DNA of 11,892 bases from JBAZBO01 sp041671425 (GCA_041671425.1 JBAZBO010000023.1:1-11892), one strand, 5' to 3'; positions 1-6,498 are shown, numbered from the stretch's first letter. Numbers and translations are program-made. The notes: generated by a model from the letters alone, not told the origin.

Positions 1-998
1 TTCACTAAGCTCCTTAAAGCGTAGAAATCATCTGCGTCCTTTTGTGTGCCCGCTTCTATTTGGACTCTCCCTTTGTCATCTCTATCAGGAAATAAGATAG
101 CGTAATCCTGTCTTCTACCCTGGTATTTGTTGGAAAGGTAATTATCGTTGTAATACTCTCTGAGGTTGTGGATTCCCCAGTACTTACCGTTTATGAAAAG
201 TATGACGGGTCTGTAGTTTTGTGTTGTAACCTGTGAGTTATCTCTTATTATTTCCTGCAAAAGGGCGTCTTTGAACATGGTGGTTTTCCAGTCGCTGCCA
301 GAATTCCTCAGAAGTACGCATTTGAACTTATCAACCTTGTAACCCGGGAACAATTCATATTTGATGGAGTCATTAGAACCTGTGCATAGCTTAAGGCTCT
401 TTTGTGCGTTTCTTCTGGTTTCGCCACCGTATATCCTGAATTCAACATCCTTGATGAATGACCTTTTTGAATCAGTGGAGTTATAGAATTCAATAATGCC
501 GTTCTTATGCCATTCCTCGCCCTTTTTTTTGTAGTTGTTGACGTTATAGATACCTTCGTTCTCGTCCCAAAGATCTTTGGCGTCAGCAGTCAAAGCTATC
601 ACTGCCAGGTCTGAGTGCTCATTGATAAATATATTCCTGTGGTCAGCCAGCCCAAGAGGTTTTTCCTTCCTAAACAGCCTTGCCTTGACCGTAGCGGTCT
701 CGGACAATTCTAGAGGCCCTGTATATTTGGTTGACTGTAAAGTTGGTTCTGATCCATCTGTGGAATATCTTATTTCTGCCCCAATAACATTCGTATGCAA
801 AGTTAGTTCAATAGGATCTTGGTAAAAGCCTGATGACTTGGAGAAATCAACTTTACGGTAATCTGCAGAGATCAGGTTTGTATATAAAAGATATATTGAA
901 ACAAACAGAAGTAGTATTGCTACTGATATCTCAGGAAACCCATTATTTCTGAATATATCTCTGGAGGCTGAAAGCTTGTTATCTTTCTTGATGATCAC
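1..998 (-). CDS. CotH-family kinase-like protein with N-terminal membrane anchor (C-terminus beyond the window)
   Basis: About 332 codons are visible; the rest lies left of the window. I read the frame by hand from a GTG at 998-996, which begins one base after the DUF4956 stop, so the two genes are almost certainly co-transcribed. Residues about 23-42 form one hydrophobic segment, leaving the remainder outside the membrane. Residues about 60-110 (DPIELTL, IRYSTDGSEPT, KYTGPLEL, TATVKARLF) look like a chitobiase/hexosaminidase C-terminal beta-sandwich, often attached to CotH proteins. From about 132 onward the CotH domain follows, with FRIYGGETRRNAQKSL, LLRNSGSDW, FKDALLQEI and NYRPVILFINGKYWGIHNLRE. 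Bacillus CotH is an atypical kinase that phosphorylates spore-coat proteins. This organism is not expected to sporulate, so an extracytoplasmic modification role is an inference. The catalytic aspartates lie in the missing part. The start is uncertain because there is no good ribosome site, though translational coupling is plausible. Confidence 0.87.
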   Translation of the reverse strand, partial: MIIKKDNKLSASRDIFRNNGFPEISVAILLLFVSIYLLYTNLISADYRKVDFSKSSGFYQDPIELTLHTNVIGAEIRYSTDGSEPTLQSTKYTGPLELSETATVKARLFRKEKPLGLADHRNIFINEHSDLAVIALTADAKDLWDENEGIYNVNNYKKKGEEWHKNGIIEFYNSTDSKRSFIKDVEFRIYGGETRRNAQKSLKLCTGSNDSIKYELFPGYKVDKFKCVLLRNSGSDWKTTMFKDALLQEIIRDNSQVTTQNYRPVILFINGKYWGIHNLREYYNDNYLSNKYQGRRQDYAILFPDRDDKGRVQIEAGTQKDADDFYALRSLV

Positions 999-999
999 A

Positions 1000-1680
1000 C
1001 TAGTCGAAGATACCCTTGTTCTCGGTAAAACTAACTTCTATATCCTTATCTAATTTTACGAGATCCTTGGTTATCTTATCCAGCAAGGGTAAGGCTTCTA
1101 CCTTTACAGTGAATATGGCTTCCAAGCTGTTACCGACCTGTTCGTACCTATGAAGCTCTATATGTCTGAGGTTTTTATCAAGAGTTTGCACTACTTTTTC
1201 CAGATCAGTACCATTCTTGGAATTGACCAAAAGGAACATGGGGTTTTGAGGTCTGCTCTTAGAAAGTCTTTCTTTGACTATAATGATTGCGCAGATGACT
1301 ACGAAGAATATCATTGTCAAATACCTGTTCCCGGACCCAAACCCAAGTCCAATGGCCATAGTCAGGAAAAGGTAAACAAGCTCCTCAGGATCCTTTATAG
1401 CCGACCTAAATCTAACTATAGATAAAGCGCCAACCAGACCAAGAGATAGTGCTATAGATGACCTGATGACCGAGATGACCATCATGGTGGTAAGGGATAA
1501 AAGCAGGAAGTTCTTGCCAAAAGAGGTCCTGTTGGAAAGGGATCTGCCGTATTTCTCATATACCTTGGAAAGGATATAGGCACAAAGTGCAGTCAATAAA
1601 ATGTCCAATGAGAAATCAAAAAGGTTTATCTGGATAGTATCTGCGCCGAAATACTCTTTAATTCTGTCTAGCTTGTTCAC
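1000..1680 (-). CDS. DUF4956 family multi-pass membrane protein
   Basis: A 226-residue protein with about five hydrophobic segments (roughly 22-40, 56-73, 75-89, 101-116, 119-136) and a soluble C-terminal domain of about 85 residues. The highly recognisable stretch is residues 73-105, RSSIALSLGLVGALSIVRFR followed by SAIKDPEELVYLF, the hallmark of DUF4956. The biochemical function is unknown. In many bacteria these genes sit next to CotH and to a VTC-type polyphosphate polymerase domain protein, and here the CotH gene follows after one base. The start is GTG at 1680-1678. An extended -10 box lies exactly 6 bases upstream, so the mRNA probably begins at the start codon itself. It is transcribed divergently from the coiled-coil gene at 1741. 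The family call is firm; any role in polyphosphate or surface-protein modification is inferred from the usual neighbours. Confidence 0.9.
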   Translation of the reverse strand: MNKLDRIKEYFGADTIQINLFDFSLDILLTALCAYILSKVYEKYGRSLSNRTSFGKNFLLLSLTTMMVISVIRSSIALSLGLVGALSIVRFRSAIKDPEELVYLFLTMAIGLGFGSGNRYLTMIFFVVICAIIIVKERLSKSRPQNPMFLLVNSKNGTDLEKVVQTLDKNLRHIELHRYEQVGNSLEAIFTVKVEALPLLDKITKDLVKLDKDIEVSFTENKGIFD

Positions 1681-1686
1681 GCAGCA

Positions 1687-1695
1687 ATTATATCA
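1687..1695 (-). promoter_or_regulatory. Extended -10 promoter of the DUF4956-CotH unit
   Basis: On the minus strand this reads TGATATAAT, a perfect TGn-TATAAT extended -10. The box ends 6 bases before the GTG start, so transcription would start at or beside the start codon. No good -35 is seen at normal spacing, which an extended -10 can tolerate. Confidence 0.6.
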
Positions 1696-1704
1696 GAACT
1701 GTGA

Positions 1705-1734
1705 TTGGACAAATACAAAATACAAACCTATCAT
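1705..1734 (+). promoter_or_regulatory. Promoter of the coiled-coil gene at 1741
   Basis: TTGGAC (1705-1710), an 18-base spacer, then TATCAT (1729-1734). The -10 box ends 6 bases before the ATG at 1741, and there is no Shine-Dalgarno sequence upstream of that ATG. This fits a leaderless transcript. Confidence 0.5.
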
Positions 1735-1740
1735 ATATGT

Positions 1741-2568
1741 ATGCCTAATTTTAATAAAAACCTCAAATTTCATTTTTTTCAGCTTCCATTAGTTATTTTA
1801 GGACTCTTGTTCGTAGGTGCTATAACCTACAACAATTTTCCGGGTCTTAAAGAAGATTCTTCAGTACTTGGGTCCAAGAGCAAGAACACCAATTCGAGCT
1901 CAAGTTCAAATAAGCAGACGGGAAGTATAAACTCAGCGAAGCCGGCAAAAGTAAGTCAAATAAAGGATGGGGTAACATCAGCTGGTCAATCCCACAAGAA
2001 CACCATGTCGGATGTAGTAACCACTTTGGATGAGGTAGCTGACACTGAAGATAATTACGGAAATACTGACGTAAGTGACGAGGTGTCTGAGGTAGCAGAG
2101 GATACAGAGGAAACTGCCTCAGAGACTGTGGAAGCAATAGATGCAGTGGAATCAAGGCCTGCGTGGAAGACCGCTTTGCTTGGTCCTGATTATAAGAATC
2201 TTGGTCAGTTGAGAAGTAGTCTTGCCAAAAATACCAATGAGATAAGAAAACTTACCAAAGCTATGGAAGGTGCCACAGTAATGAATCAAGAAGAGATACA
2301 AGCACAGCTGGGAGTTTTGAACCAGGAGAGAGTAAAGATCCAAGAACTCGTATCAACAAATGAATCTAAATTTAGTTTGCTTGGATGGGTTTCCAGACTT
2401 ATAGCTGGGTATACACCTATTGAAGATGAGGATTCTGATACAGAGATATCTGAGACTGATCCGTCTACTGGTCTAGAAATAGAAACGACTGAACCAGAGG
2501 ATGAGCTAGATACTGGTTCCACTGAGACTGAAAGTGACCTTGGCACAGATCCTTTTGAGAATCTATAG
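1741..2568 (+). CDS. Membrane-anchored coiled-coil protein with acidic tail, unknown function
   Basis: A 275-residue protein. Residues about 15-32 are hydrophobic and likely an uncleaved N-terminal anchor. A Ser/Asn-rich linker follows (about 40-65), then a helical acidic region (about 85-137). A C-terminal domain spans about 146-223, starting LLGPDYKNLGQLR and ending ESKFSLLGWVSRL, and its middle is predicted coiled coil. The last 50 residues are strongly acidic (Glu, Asp, Thr, Ser). The 146-223 domain is paralogous to residues 155-231 of the protein at 5234-5932. I recall similar unannotated proteins from Patescibacteria but know no function. ATG 1741 was chosen over an in-frame TTG at 1705 because the TTG lies inside the -35 box and the ATG sits exactly one leaderless distance from the -10. 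A terminator-like hairpin follows the gene. Confidence 0.8.
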   Translation: MPNFNKNLKFHFFQLPLVILGLLFVGAITYNNFPGLKEDSSVLGSKSKNTNSSSSSNKQTGSINSAKPAKVSQIKDGVTSAGQSHKNTMSDVVTTLDEVADTEDNYGNTDVSDEVSEVAEDTEETASETVEAIDAVESRPAWKTALLGPDYKNLGQLRSSLAKNTNEIRKLTKAMEGATVMNQEEIQAQLGVLNQERVKIQELVSTNESKFSLLGWVSRLIAGYTPIEDEDSDTEISETDPSTGLEIETTEPEDELDTGSTETESDLGTDPFENL

Positions 2569-2596
2569 CAGGTTCTAAAGTCATTTTGCGTATTTG

Positions 2597-2621
2597 GAAT
2601 GCCCTCATCATGGGGGCATTC
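2597..2621 (+). terminator. Probable terminator between convergent genes
   Basis: GAATGCCC (2597-2604) pairs perfectly with GGGCATTC (2614-2621) around a 9-base loop. It lies between the end of the coiled-coil gene (2568) and the end of typA (2639), so it may serve both strands. The following T tract (TGCTTTATG) is weak. Confidence 0.55.
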
Positions 2622-2638
2622 TGCTTTATGATTGCTTG

Positions 2639-4471
2639 TTAGGATTGTCTGTTGGCAGCTCTTCTTCTCATAGTCGAGTCCAGGATCATCTTTCTTAACC
2701 TCAAAGAGTTTGGTGTGACCTCGAGAAGTTCCCCTTCTTCCAAAAGACCTAGGTACTGCTCAAGGCTCATTTCTACGTGCGGGGGGATCATTATGCCCTC
2801 TTCTCCCACGGATCTGTTGTTGGTAAGCTGTTTTTCTCTGCACACATTGACCTCTACATCTTCATCCCTGCCGTTTAGACCCACGATCATGCCCTGATAG
2901 ACCATAGTCTGTGGACCCACAAAGACCGGACCTTTTTCGTGAGCCGATACCAAACCATAGGGGACTGCCTTACCACTGTGTGAAGCTACTATGGCACCCT
3001 TTCGCAGTTTGGGAAGCGCCATCCCGATCTTTTCATATCTGATGAACATTGAGCTTAGGATTCCTGTACCCTTTGACATTGTTAACAAAGCATTCCTTAA
3101 GCCTAAGATTCCCCTTGTGGCTATTTCAAAAACCAGTCTTGTAGATCCTGAGGTGAGCTCCTCTTGTGTGACAAGAAAACCTCTCCTTTGGCCTATTTCG
3201 CTTTTTACAGCTCCTACATAGGCATTGTCTACATCTATGGTCAATTCTTCGATTGGTTCCATCTCAATTCCATCAATGTTCTTTGTGATGACTCTTGGCT
3301 TTCCCACACTAAGCTCAAATCCTTCTCTTCGTAATGTTTCCAGAAAGACTGATAGATGAAGCTCGCCTCTGCCTGATAGGACATACTGTCCATCGTCTTC
3401 GATCTTGAATTTCATAGCCACATTGGTCTGAAGCTCTCGCTCTATCCTGTCCAATATTTGTCTGCTGGTCAGAAATTTACCTTCTTTGCCCAGAAATGGT
3501 GAGGTGTTGGGTCCAATTGAAATAGCCAGAGTGGGTTCTCCTATCTTTATGGTGGGAAGTGCTTCTGGATTTGCTGCATCACAGATGGTGTCGCCAATAT
3601 TGGTATTTTTTATTCCGGTTATGGATACAATATCCCCAGAAACACCAGAATCAGTCTCTATTCTTTTTAGCCCCTGATTTACAAACACTTTTTCTATGAC
3701 AGTCGGTTCTTGTTTCCCATCTGCCGTCATGAGAACCACGTTCATGCCGGGTTTTGCCACTCCTCTAGTTACTCTTCCAATGGCATACTTTCCTTTGTAG
3801 CTGTCCCAGTCGAGTGTGGAGACAAGCATTTGGAGAGGTTCGTCATCCCTTGATGGGGGTTGGGGAACACTTTCTAAGATCGTTTCGAATATTGGTGTGA
3901 AATCTCCTGGTTTCTCAAGTAACTCTGTAATTTTAGTTGGATCTATATCTTTCCAGGCTTTGCCATCTCTACCAACAGCGTATAGGATTGGGAATTCAAG
4001 ATGACTTTCTTTTGTAGCAAGCTCCAAGAACAGGTCAGATATTCTATGAAGAGTATGTTGTATCTGAGCATTCTTCTTGTCTATTTTATTTACAACAACT
4101 ATTATCTTAAGGCCGATTTCGAGTGCTTTCTTTAATACAAACTTTGTTTGGGGCATAGGACCTTCTTGAGCGTCTACTACCAATAAAGCTCCATTGGCCA
4201 TGTTCAAAGTACGCTCAACCTCACCGCCAAAATCTGCATGGCCAGGGGTATCAATGATATTTATCTTGGTGTCTTTATATACAACTGCAGTGTTTTTTGC
4301 CAGGATAGTGATACCTCTTTCCCTTTCCTGATCGTTGGAGTCCATGATCAGGTCTTGGGTCATCATAAGTTCATTCTCTCTAAATGTTTTGGATTGCTTT
4401 AAAAGACCATCTACTATTGTGGTCTTACCGTGGTCAACATGTGCAATTATGGCTATATTTCTTATATTCAT
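2639..4471 (-). CDS. typA: Ribosome-associated GTPase TypA/BipA
   Basis: A 610-residue translational GTPase of standard family length. It binds the ribosome in place of EF-G or EF4 and supports 50S assembly and stress or cold adaptation (family knowledge). GTP-binding motifs are intact: G1 AHVDHGKT at 10-17, RGIT at 52-55, DTPGH at 74-78 and NKID at 128-131. These are followed by a beta-barrel domain (about 200-300), EF-G-like alpha/beta domains, and the TypA-specific C-terminal domain ending with EGELLEVTPNSLRLRK. The start ATG at 4471-4469 gives MNIRNIAIIAHVDHGKT, matching family N-termini. A longer frame reaching 4573 would add 34 unconserved residues and run across the promoter, so I reject it. 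A perfect TATAAT lies 12 bases upstream of the start, leaving a leader of only about 6 bases without a Shine-Dalgarno. It is divergent from the amidase gene. Confidence 0.97.
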   Translation of the reverse strand: MNIRNIAIIAHVDHGKTTIVDGLLKQSKTFRENELMMTQDLIMDSNDQERERGITILAKNTAVVYKDTKINIIDTPGHADFGGEVERTLNMANGALLVVDAQEGPMPQTKFVLKKALEIGLKIIVVVNKIDKKNAQIQHTLHRISDLFLELATKESHLEFPILYAVGRDGKAWKDIDPTKITELLEKPGDFTPIFETILESVPQPPSRDDEPLQMLVSTLDWDSYKGKYAIGRVTRGVAKPGMNVVLMTADGKQEPTVIEKVFVNQGLKRIETDSGVSGDIVSITGIKNTNIGDTICDAANPEALPTIKIGEPTLAISIGPNTSPFLGKEGKFLTSRQILDRIERELQTNVAMKFKIEDDGQYVLSGRGELHLSVFLETLRREGFELSVGKPRVITKNIDGIEMEPIEELTIDVDNAYVGAVKSEIGQRRGFLVTQEELTSGSTRLVFEIATRGILGLRNALLTMSKGTGILSSMFIRYEKIGMALPKLRKGAIVASHSGKAVPYGLVSAHEKGPVFVGPQTMVYQGMIVGLNGRDEDVEVNVCREKQLTNNRSVGEEGIMIPPHVEMSLEQYLGLLEEGELLEVTPNSLRLRKMILDSTMRRRAANRQS

Positions 4472-4483
4472 AGACAAAGGTCG

Positions 4484-4489
4484 ATTATA
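4484..4489 (-). promoter_or_regulatory. -10 box of typA
   Basis: A perfect TATAAT on the minus strand. The predicted transcription start near 4477 leaves about 6 bases before the ATG. At 17-base spacing the -35 position reads CAACAA, a poor match, and it falls in the palindrome at 4502-4514. Confidence 0.6.
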
Positions 4490-4501
4490 CACGGTTTTAT
4501 C

Positions 4502-4514
4502 GCCAATTGTTGGC
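4502..4514. promoter_or_regulatory. Inverted repeat in the typA/amidase divergent promoter region
   Basis: GCCAA-TTG-TTGGC is a perfect 5-bp inverted repeat. Its right arm overlaps the amidase -35 box (4510-4515) and it also covers the -35 position of typA. It could be an operator acting on both promoters, but it is short enough to be chance. Confidence 0.3.
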
Positions 4515-4538
4515 TTAATGTTTATAAACTTGTACAAT
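4510..4538 (+). promoter_or_regulatory. Promoter of the amidase-coiled-coil operon
   Basis: TTGGCT (4510-4515), a 17-base spacer, then TACAAT (4533-4538). The -10 ends 6 bases before the ATG at 4545 and no Shine-Dalgarno is present, so the first gene is probably leaderless. Confidence 0.6.
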
Positions 4539-4544
4539 ATACAT

Positions 4545-5213
4545 ATGAAAAAACTGCTCCTTCCAATTATCACGTTGTTTGTATTTTCTTTTTTTCCTGG
4601 CGTAGTGTTTGCTGAAGTCAGCCCACTCTTAGGAAAAACGATTGTGATAGACGCGGGTCATGGTGGTGCAGACCCCGGCACAACAATGTGTACCTATATT
4701 GATGAAGATGATGCGAATCTTGATATAGCTTTCAGACTGAAGGCTCTGTTGGAAGGCACACAAGCCGGCGCGAATGTGGTTATGACCAGGACTGATGATT
4801 ATGATATGTCCAATGAGGATAGGTATACCATAGCAAACAACTCCGATGGTCACGTCTTAGTTTCAATACATCTTAATGGTTCTGTCGATCAGGAAAAGAA
4901 CGGCACCATGGGACTATATGCAAAGATAAAGAAAGATAAGGCTTTTACCACTACTTTGCACAACAGGCTGGTCACTTCATTAGCACCTATTCCCAACCTT
5001 GGGATAACTAACTTTATGTCTGGGGTTACGTTAAAATCTGAAATGCCTGCCACCATCCAAGAGGCAGTGTTCCTTTCAAACCATGATGAGTGTGCGGCTA
5101 TTGGTAACGGAAATGGCTCAAGGCAGCAGCAGATAGCTCAAGCCTTGTTTGATGGTCTTGAAGATTGGTTTAATGCGCAGGTCATATGGACCCCGCCCAA
5201 AAGAGTAAAGTAA
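4545..5213 (+). CDS. Exported N-acetylmuramoyl-L-alanine amidase (Amidase_3 family)
   Basis: A 222-residue protein with a signal peptide (about 1-23, cleavage after VFA) followed by a single zinc amidase domain of Amidase_3 type. This family cuts the bond between N-acetylmuramic acid and L-alanine in peptidoglycan, in cell division and wall remodelling. The expected zinc and catalytic residues are visible: His39 in IDAGHGG, Glu54 in DEDDANLDIA, His109 in SIHLN, and Glu173 in IQEAVFLSN. There is no added cell-wall-binding domain, so targeting must come from elsewhere. The start ATG at 4545 begins the signal peptide MKKLLLPIITLF; the longer frame upstream overlaps typA antisense and is rejected. 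The next gene starts 20 bases after the stop with a strong ribosome site, so the pair forms an operon, and the coiled-coil partner may act in the same envelope process (inference). Confidence 0.95.
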   Translation: MKKLLLPIITLFVFSFFPGVVFAEVSPLLGKTIVIDAGHGGADPGTTMCTYIDEDDANLDIAFRLKALLEGTQAGANVVMTRTDDYDMSNEDRYTIANNSDGHVLVSIHLNGSVDQEKNGTMGLYAKIKKDKAFTTTLHNRLVTSLAPIPNLGITNFMSGVTLKSEMPATIQEAVFLSNHDECAAIGNGNGSRQQQIAQALFDGLEDWFNAQVIWTPPKRVK

Positions 5214-5219
5214 TTAATT

Positions 5220-5227
5220 AGGAGAGG
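5220..5227 (+). promoter_or_regulatory. Strong Shine-Dalgarno of the second operon gene
   Basis: AGGAGAGG lies 6 bases before the ATG at 5234. It contrasts with the leaderless first gene of the same operon and confirms the start choice. Confidence 0.8.
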
Positions 5228-5233
5228 AAAAAA

Positions 5234-5932
5234 ATGAAAAAATACACCTATGCTTCGCTAGTATTATCAATTTTACTTGCAATACCTGTAGTTGTTCATG
5301 CTCAACAAGGGCAAGGATCAGGTACTGGCAATGGGGATCAGCTTAGAGTTCAGGATCCTGCAACCCACGATACTGACAGCACAATCCCATCAGGCCAGGG
5401 CAATCAGGTTCAGAATAAGAACCAGGTAAATACCCAGAATCAGGGGGAAGACACTCAACTTAAGGTCAATACCAATACAGCTGAGGAATCCCAATTTGGT
5501 ACTGGTAGGAGTGAAGTGGCCAGACAACACATGAGTGCAGTTTCTGAAGCTGTTGAGGATTTTCTTTCTACTGGGAATAAAACTGGTGGAATTGGCAAAC
5601 AAGTAAGCGATGTTGCAAAGCTTCAGCAAGAGGCTCAAGTTGAGATCGGTGAGACCCTAGGTAAGATAGATAATAGAGGGGGTTTCATGAGAGTGTTGCT
5701 TGGTCACAATGCTGGAGCTGTCAGAGAGATGAAGCAATTGATGGAACAGAATCAACTAAGGATCCAGCAGTTACAGGAACTGATGACACAGACTGTGAAT
5801 CAAGGTGAAGTTACACAGCTTAGACTTATGATCCAGGCCATGGTTGACCAGAATACTGCTTTGGAGGATCAGGTAATGGTTGAGGAACAGGATAGGGGAA
5901 TGTTTGGTTGGATCTCGGCTTTGTTCAATTAA
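5234..5932 (+). CDS. Exported coiled-coil protein with Gln/Asn-rich linker, unknown function
   Basis: A 232-residue protein with a signal peptide (about 1-23, VVHA then QQGQ). A Gly/Gln/Asn/Thr-rich, probably disordered region covers about 24-85. A helical segment follows (about 92-145, including SEVARQHMSAVSEAVEDFL and GGIGKQVSDVAKLQQEAQ). The C-terminal domain at about 155-231 starts LLGHNAGAVREMK, is rich in Gln/Leu heptad-like helices, and ends GMFGWISALFN. That domain aligns with residues 146-223 of the protein at 1741-2568: LLG at the start, then Asn, Ile, Leu and Met at the same offsets 19, 23, 26 and 30, and a closing (F/L)GW(I/V)S. The gene is the second in an operon with the amidase. 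A role as an envelope spacer or amidase partner is only inferred. I know no named family. Confidence 0.85.
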   Translation: MKKYTYASLVLSILLAIPVVVHAQQGQGSGTGNGDQLRVQDPATHDTDSTIPSGQGNQVQNKNQVNTQNQGEDTQLKVNTNTAEESQFGTGRSEVARQHMSAVSEAVEDFLSTGNKTGGIGKQVSDVAKLQQEAQVEIGETLGKIDNRGGFMRVLLGHNAGAVREMKQLMEQNQLRIQQLQELMTQTVNQGEVTQLRLMIQAMVDQNTALEDQVMVEEQDRGMFGWISALFN

Positions 5933-5948
5933 GATATAGATAAGTTTG

Positions 5949-5989
5949 GTGCCCTGTTGTTGCTTCTATGGCTAATATCAACAGGGCAC
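5949..5989. terminator. Long hairpin between convergent genes, likely bidirectional terminator
   Basis: GTGCCCTGTTG (5949-5959) is the exact complement of CAACAGGGCAC (5979-5989), giving an 11-bp stem with a 19-base loop. It sits 16 bases after the coiled-coil stop and 20 bases from the end of the convergent orphan gene. No T tract follows on either strand, so it may stall transcription or protect 3' ends rather than act as a classic intrinsic terminator. Confidence 0.55.
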
Positions 5990-6009
5990 TGTGCAACTAG
6001 CTACCGCGA

Positions 6010-6288
6010 TCAGAACTTTAGCTGGACTGACTGGACTGGCTTGCCTTCCGGACGGATCTTCTCCAGATGGTCTAAATTCAGCTCCACAAGTGAATACCTG
6101 AATGGATGCCACCTTTTTTCTACCTGTGCTCCCAGCCAGACGAAGTAGCCCACAATGTTGTCTTTGGTAGTCTTCTGCAGACCGCCTGGGCAATGTTTTG
6201 CCATGTGGACATATACTCCGTGGGCTGTAAGGCCCCTCTTGCCTTCGAACTCGTCCAACAGCCACCTCTTCTGTTCCAAGGTCAACAT
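6010..6288 (-). CDS. Small orphan protein, 92 residues, unknown
   Basis: I do not recognise this protein. It is probably soluble, with no signal peptide or membrane segment. It starts MLTLEQKRWLLDEFEGKRGL, includes HMAKHCPGG and GYFVWLGAQVEKRWHPF, and ends PVQSVQLKF. It is basic and rich in aromatic residues (three Trp). The N-terminal helix followed by short helices would be compatible with a small nucleic-acid-binding fold, but no motif proves this. The gene is supported by AGGAGG (6296-6301) 7 bases before the ATG at 6288-6286 and by a good promoter at 6321-6349. Its G+C is visibly higher (about 50%) than that of its neighbours (about 40-45%), which may mean acquisition. An overlapping minus-strand frame (5978-6265) is treated as a shadow because it lacks a ribosome site. 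Confidence 0.72.
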   Translation of the reverse strand: MLTLEQKRWLLDEFEGKRGLTAHGVYVHMAKHCPGGLQKTTKDNIVGYFVWLGAQVEKRWHPFRYSLVELNLDHLEKIRPEGKPVQSVQLKF

Positions 6289-6295
6289 TGTTTTC

Positions 6296-6301
6296 CCTCC
6301 T
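6296..6301 (-). promoter_or_regulatory. Shine-Dalgarno of the 92-residue orphan gene
   Basis: A perfect AGGAGG on the minus strand, 7 bases upstream of the ATG. It fixes the start and is the main reason to treat this small frame as a real gene. Confidence 0.8.
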
Positions 6302-6320
6302 CTTTAGCTAAGCTGCCCTG

Positions 6321-6349
6321 ATTATAGCCTATAATATATTCCGCATCAA
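6321..6349 (-). promoter_or_regulatory. Promoter of the 92-residue orphan gene
   Basis: On the minus strand: TTGATG (6349-6344), exactly 17 bases, then a perfect TATAAT (6326-6321). The predicted start near 6314 gives a leader of about 26 bases containing the AGGAGG. Unlike several other promoters here, this one makes a leadered mRNA. Confidence 0.65.
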
Positions 6350-6353
6350 ATAT

Positions 6354-6414
6354 GGATTTTATTTATACACCAACAAAAAAAGGTGATCCAAGGCATGTGT
6401 AATGCTTAAAATCC
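6354..6414. other. Possible structured element, three-way junction fold
   Basis: GGATTTTA (6354-6361) and TAAAATCC (6407-6414) are perfect inverted repeats that can close two inner hairpins: CACC/GGTG (6368-6371 with 6382-6385, A-rich loop) and GGCAT/ATGCT (6392-6396 with 6402-6406, 5-base loop, one G-T pair). The outer stem can extend by three more pairs with a one-base bulge. It matches no riboswitch or ribozyme I know. It could be a regulatory RNA, a binding site or chance in AT-rich DNA. Confidence 0.25.
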
Positions 6415-6446
6415 TATATCTAAAGGTAATATGTTTTTTGTGTGGT

Positions 6447-6475
6447 TTGACACCCAACCTATAACGGTCTACGCT
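6447..6475 (+). promoter_or_regulatory. Candidate promoter for the secreted-protein gene at 6585
   Basis: A perfect TTGACA (6447-6452), then 17 bases to TACGCT (6470-6475), which matches only 3 of 6 of the -10 consensus. The predicted transcription start is near 6482, giving a leader of about 100 bases that contains a palindrome and a terminator. The -35 is convincing; the -10 is weak. Confidence 0.4.
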
Positions 6476-6483
6476 TTATGCAC

Positions 6484-6498
6484 ATGAGAATTTCTCAT
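6484..6498. promoter_or_regulatory. 15-bp palindrome at the predicted transcription start
   Basis: ATGAGAA-T-TTCTCAT is a perfect 7-bp inverted repeat around one base. It lies immediately after the predicted transcription start, a usual position for a repressor operator. No regulator is encoded nearby except possibly the orphan at 6010-6288. Confidence 0.35.

Noticed and set aside
577..825. Plus-strand open frame of 82 codons
   Set aside because: It lies antisense to the CotH coding sequence, has no ribosome site and no recognisable protein character.
1150..1425. Plus-strand open frame of 91 codons
   Set aside because: Antisense shadow of the clearly recognised DUF4956 gene.
1705..1740. In-frame TTG start for the coiled-coil gene
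   Set aside because: It coincides with the -35 box and has no ribosome site; ATG 1741 fits the leaderless spacing.
4335..4544. N-terminal extension of the amidase
   Set aside because: It would be antisense to typA and would bury the signal peptide that begins at ATG 4545.
4472..4573. N-terminal extension of typA
   Set aside because: It crosses the typA TATAAT and the divergent amidase promoter, and the added residues are unlike TypA N-termini.
5978..6265. Alternative minus-strand frame overlapping the orphan gene
   Set aside because: Its start has no ribosome site, while the other frame (6010-6288) has AGGAGG at ideal spacing and a promoter.
6354..6414. Known small ribozyme or riboswitch in the junction-like element
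   Set aside because: No hammerhead core (CTGATGA with GAAA), twister or familiar riboswitch consensus could be found, so only an unassigned structure is reported.
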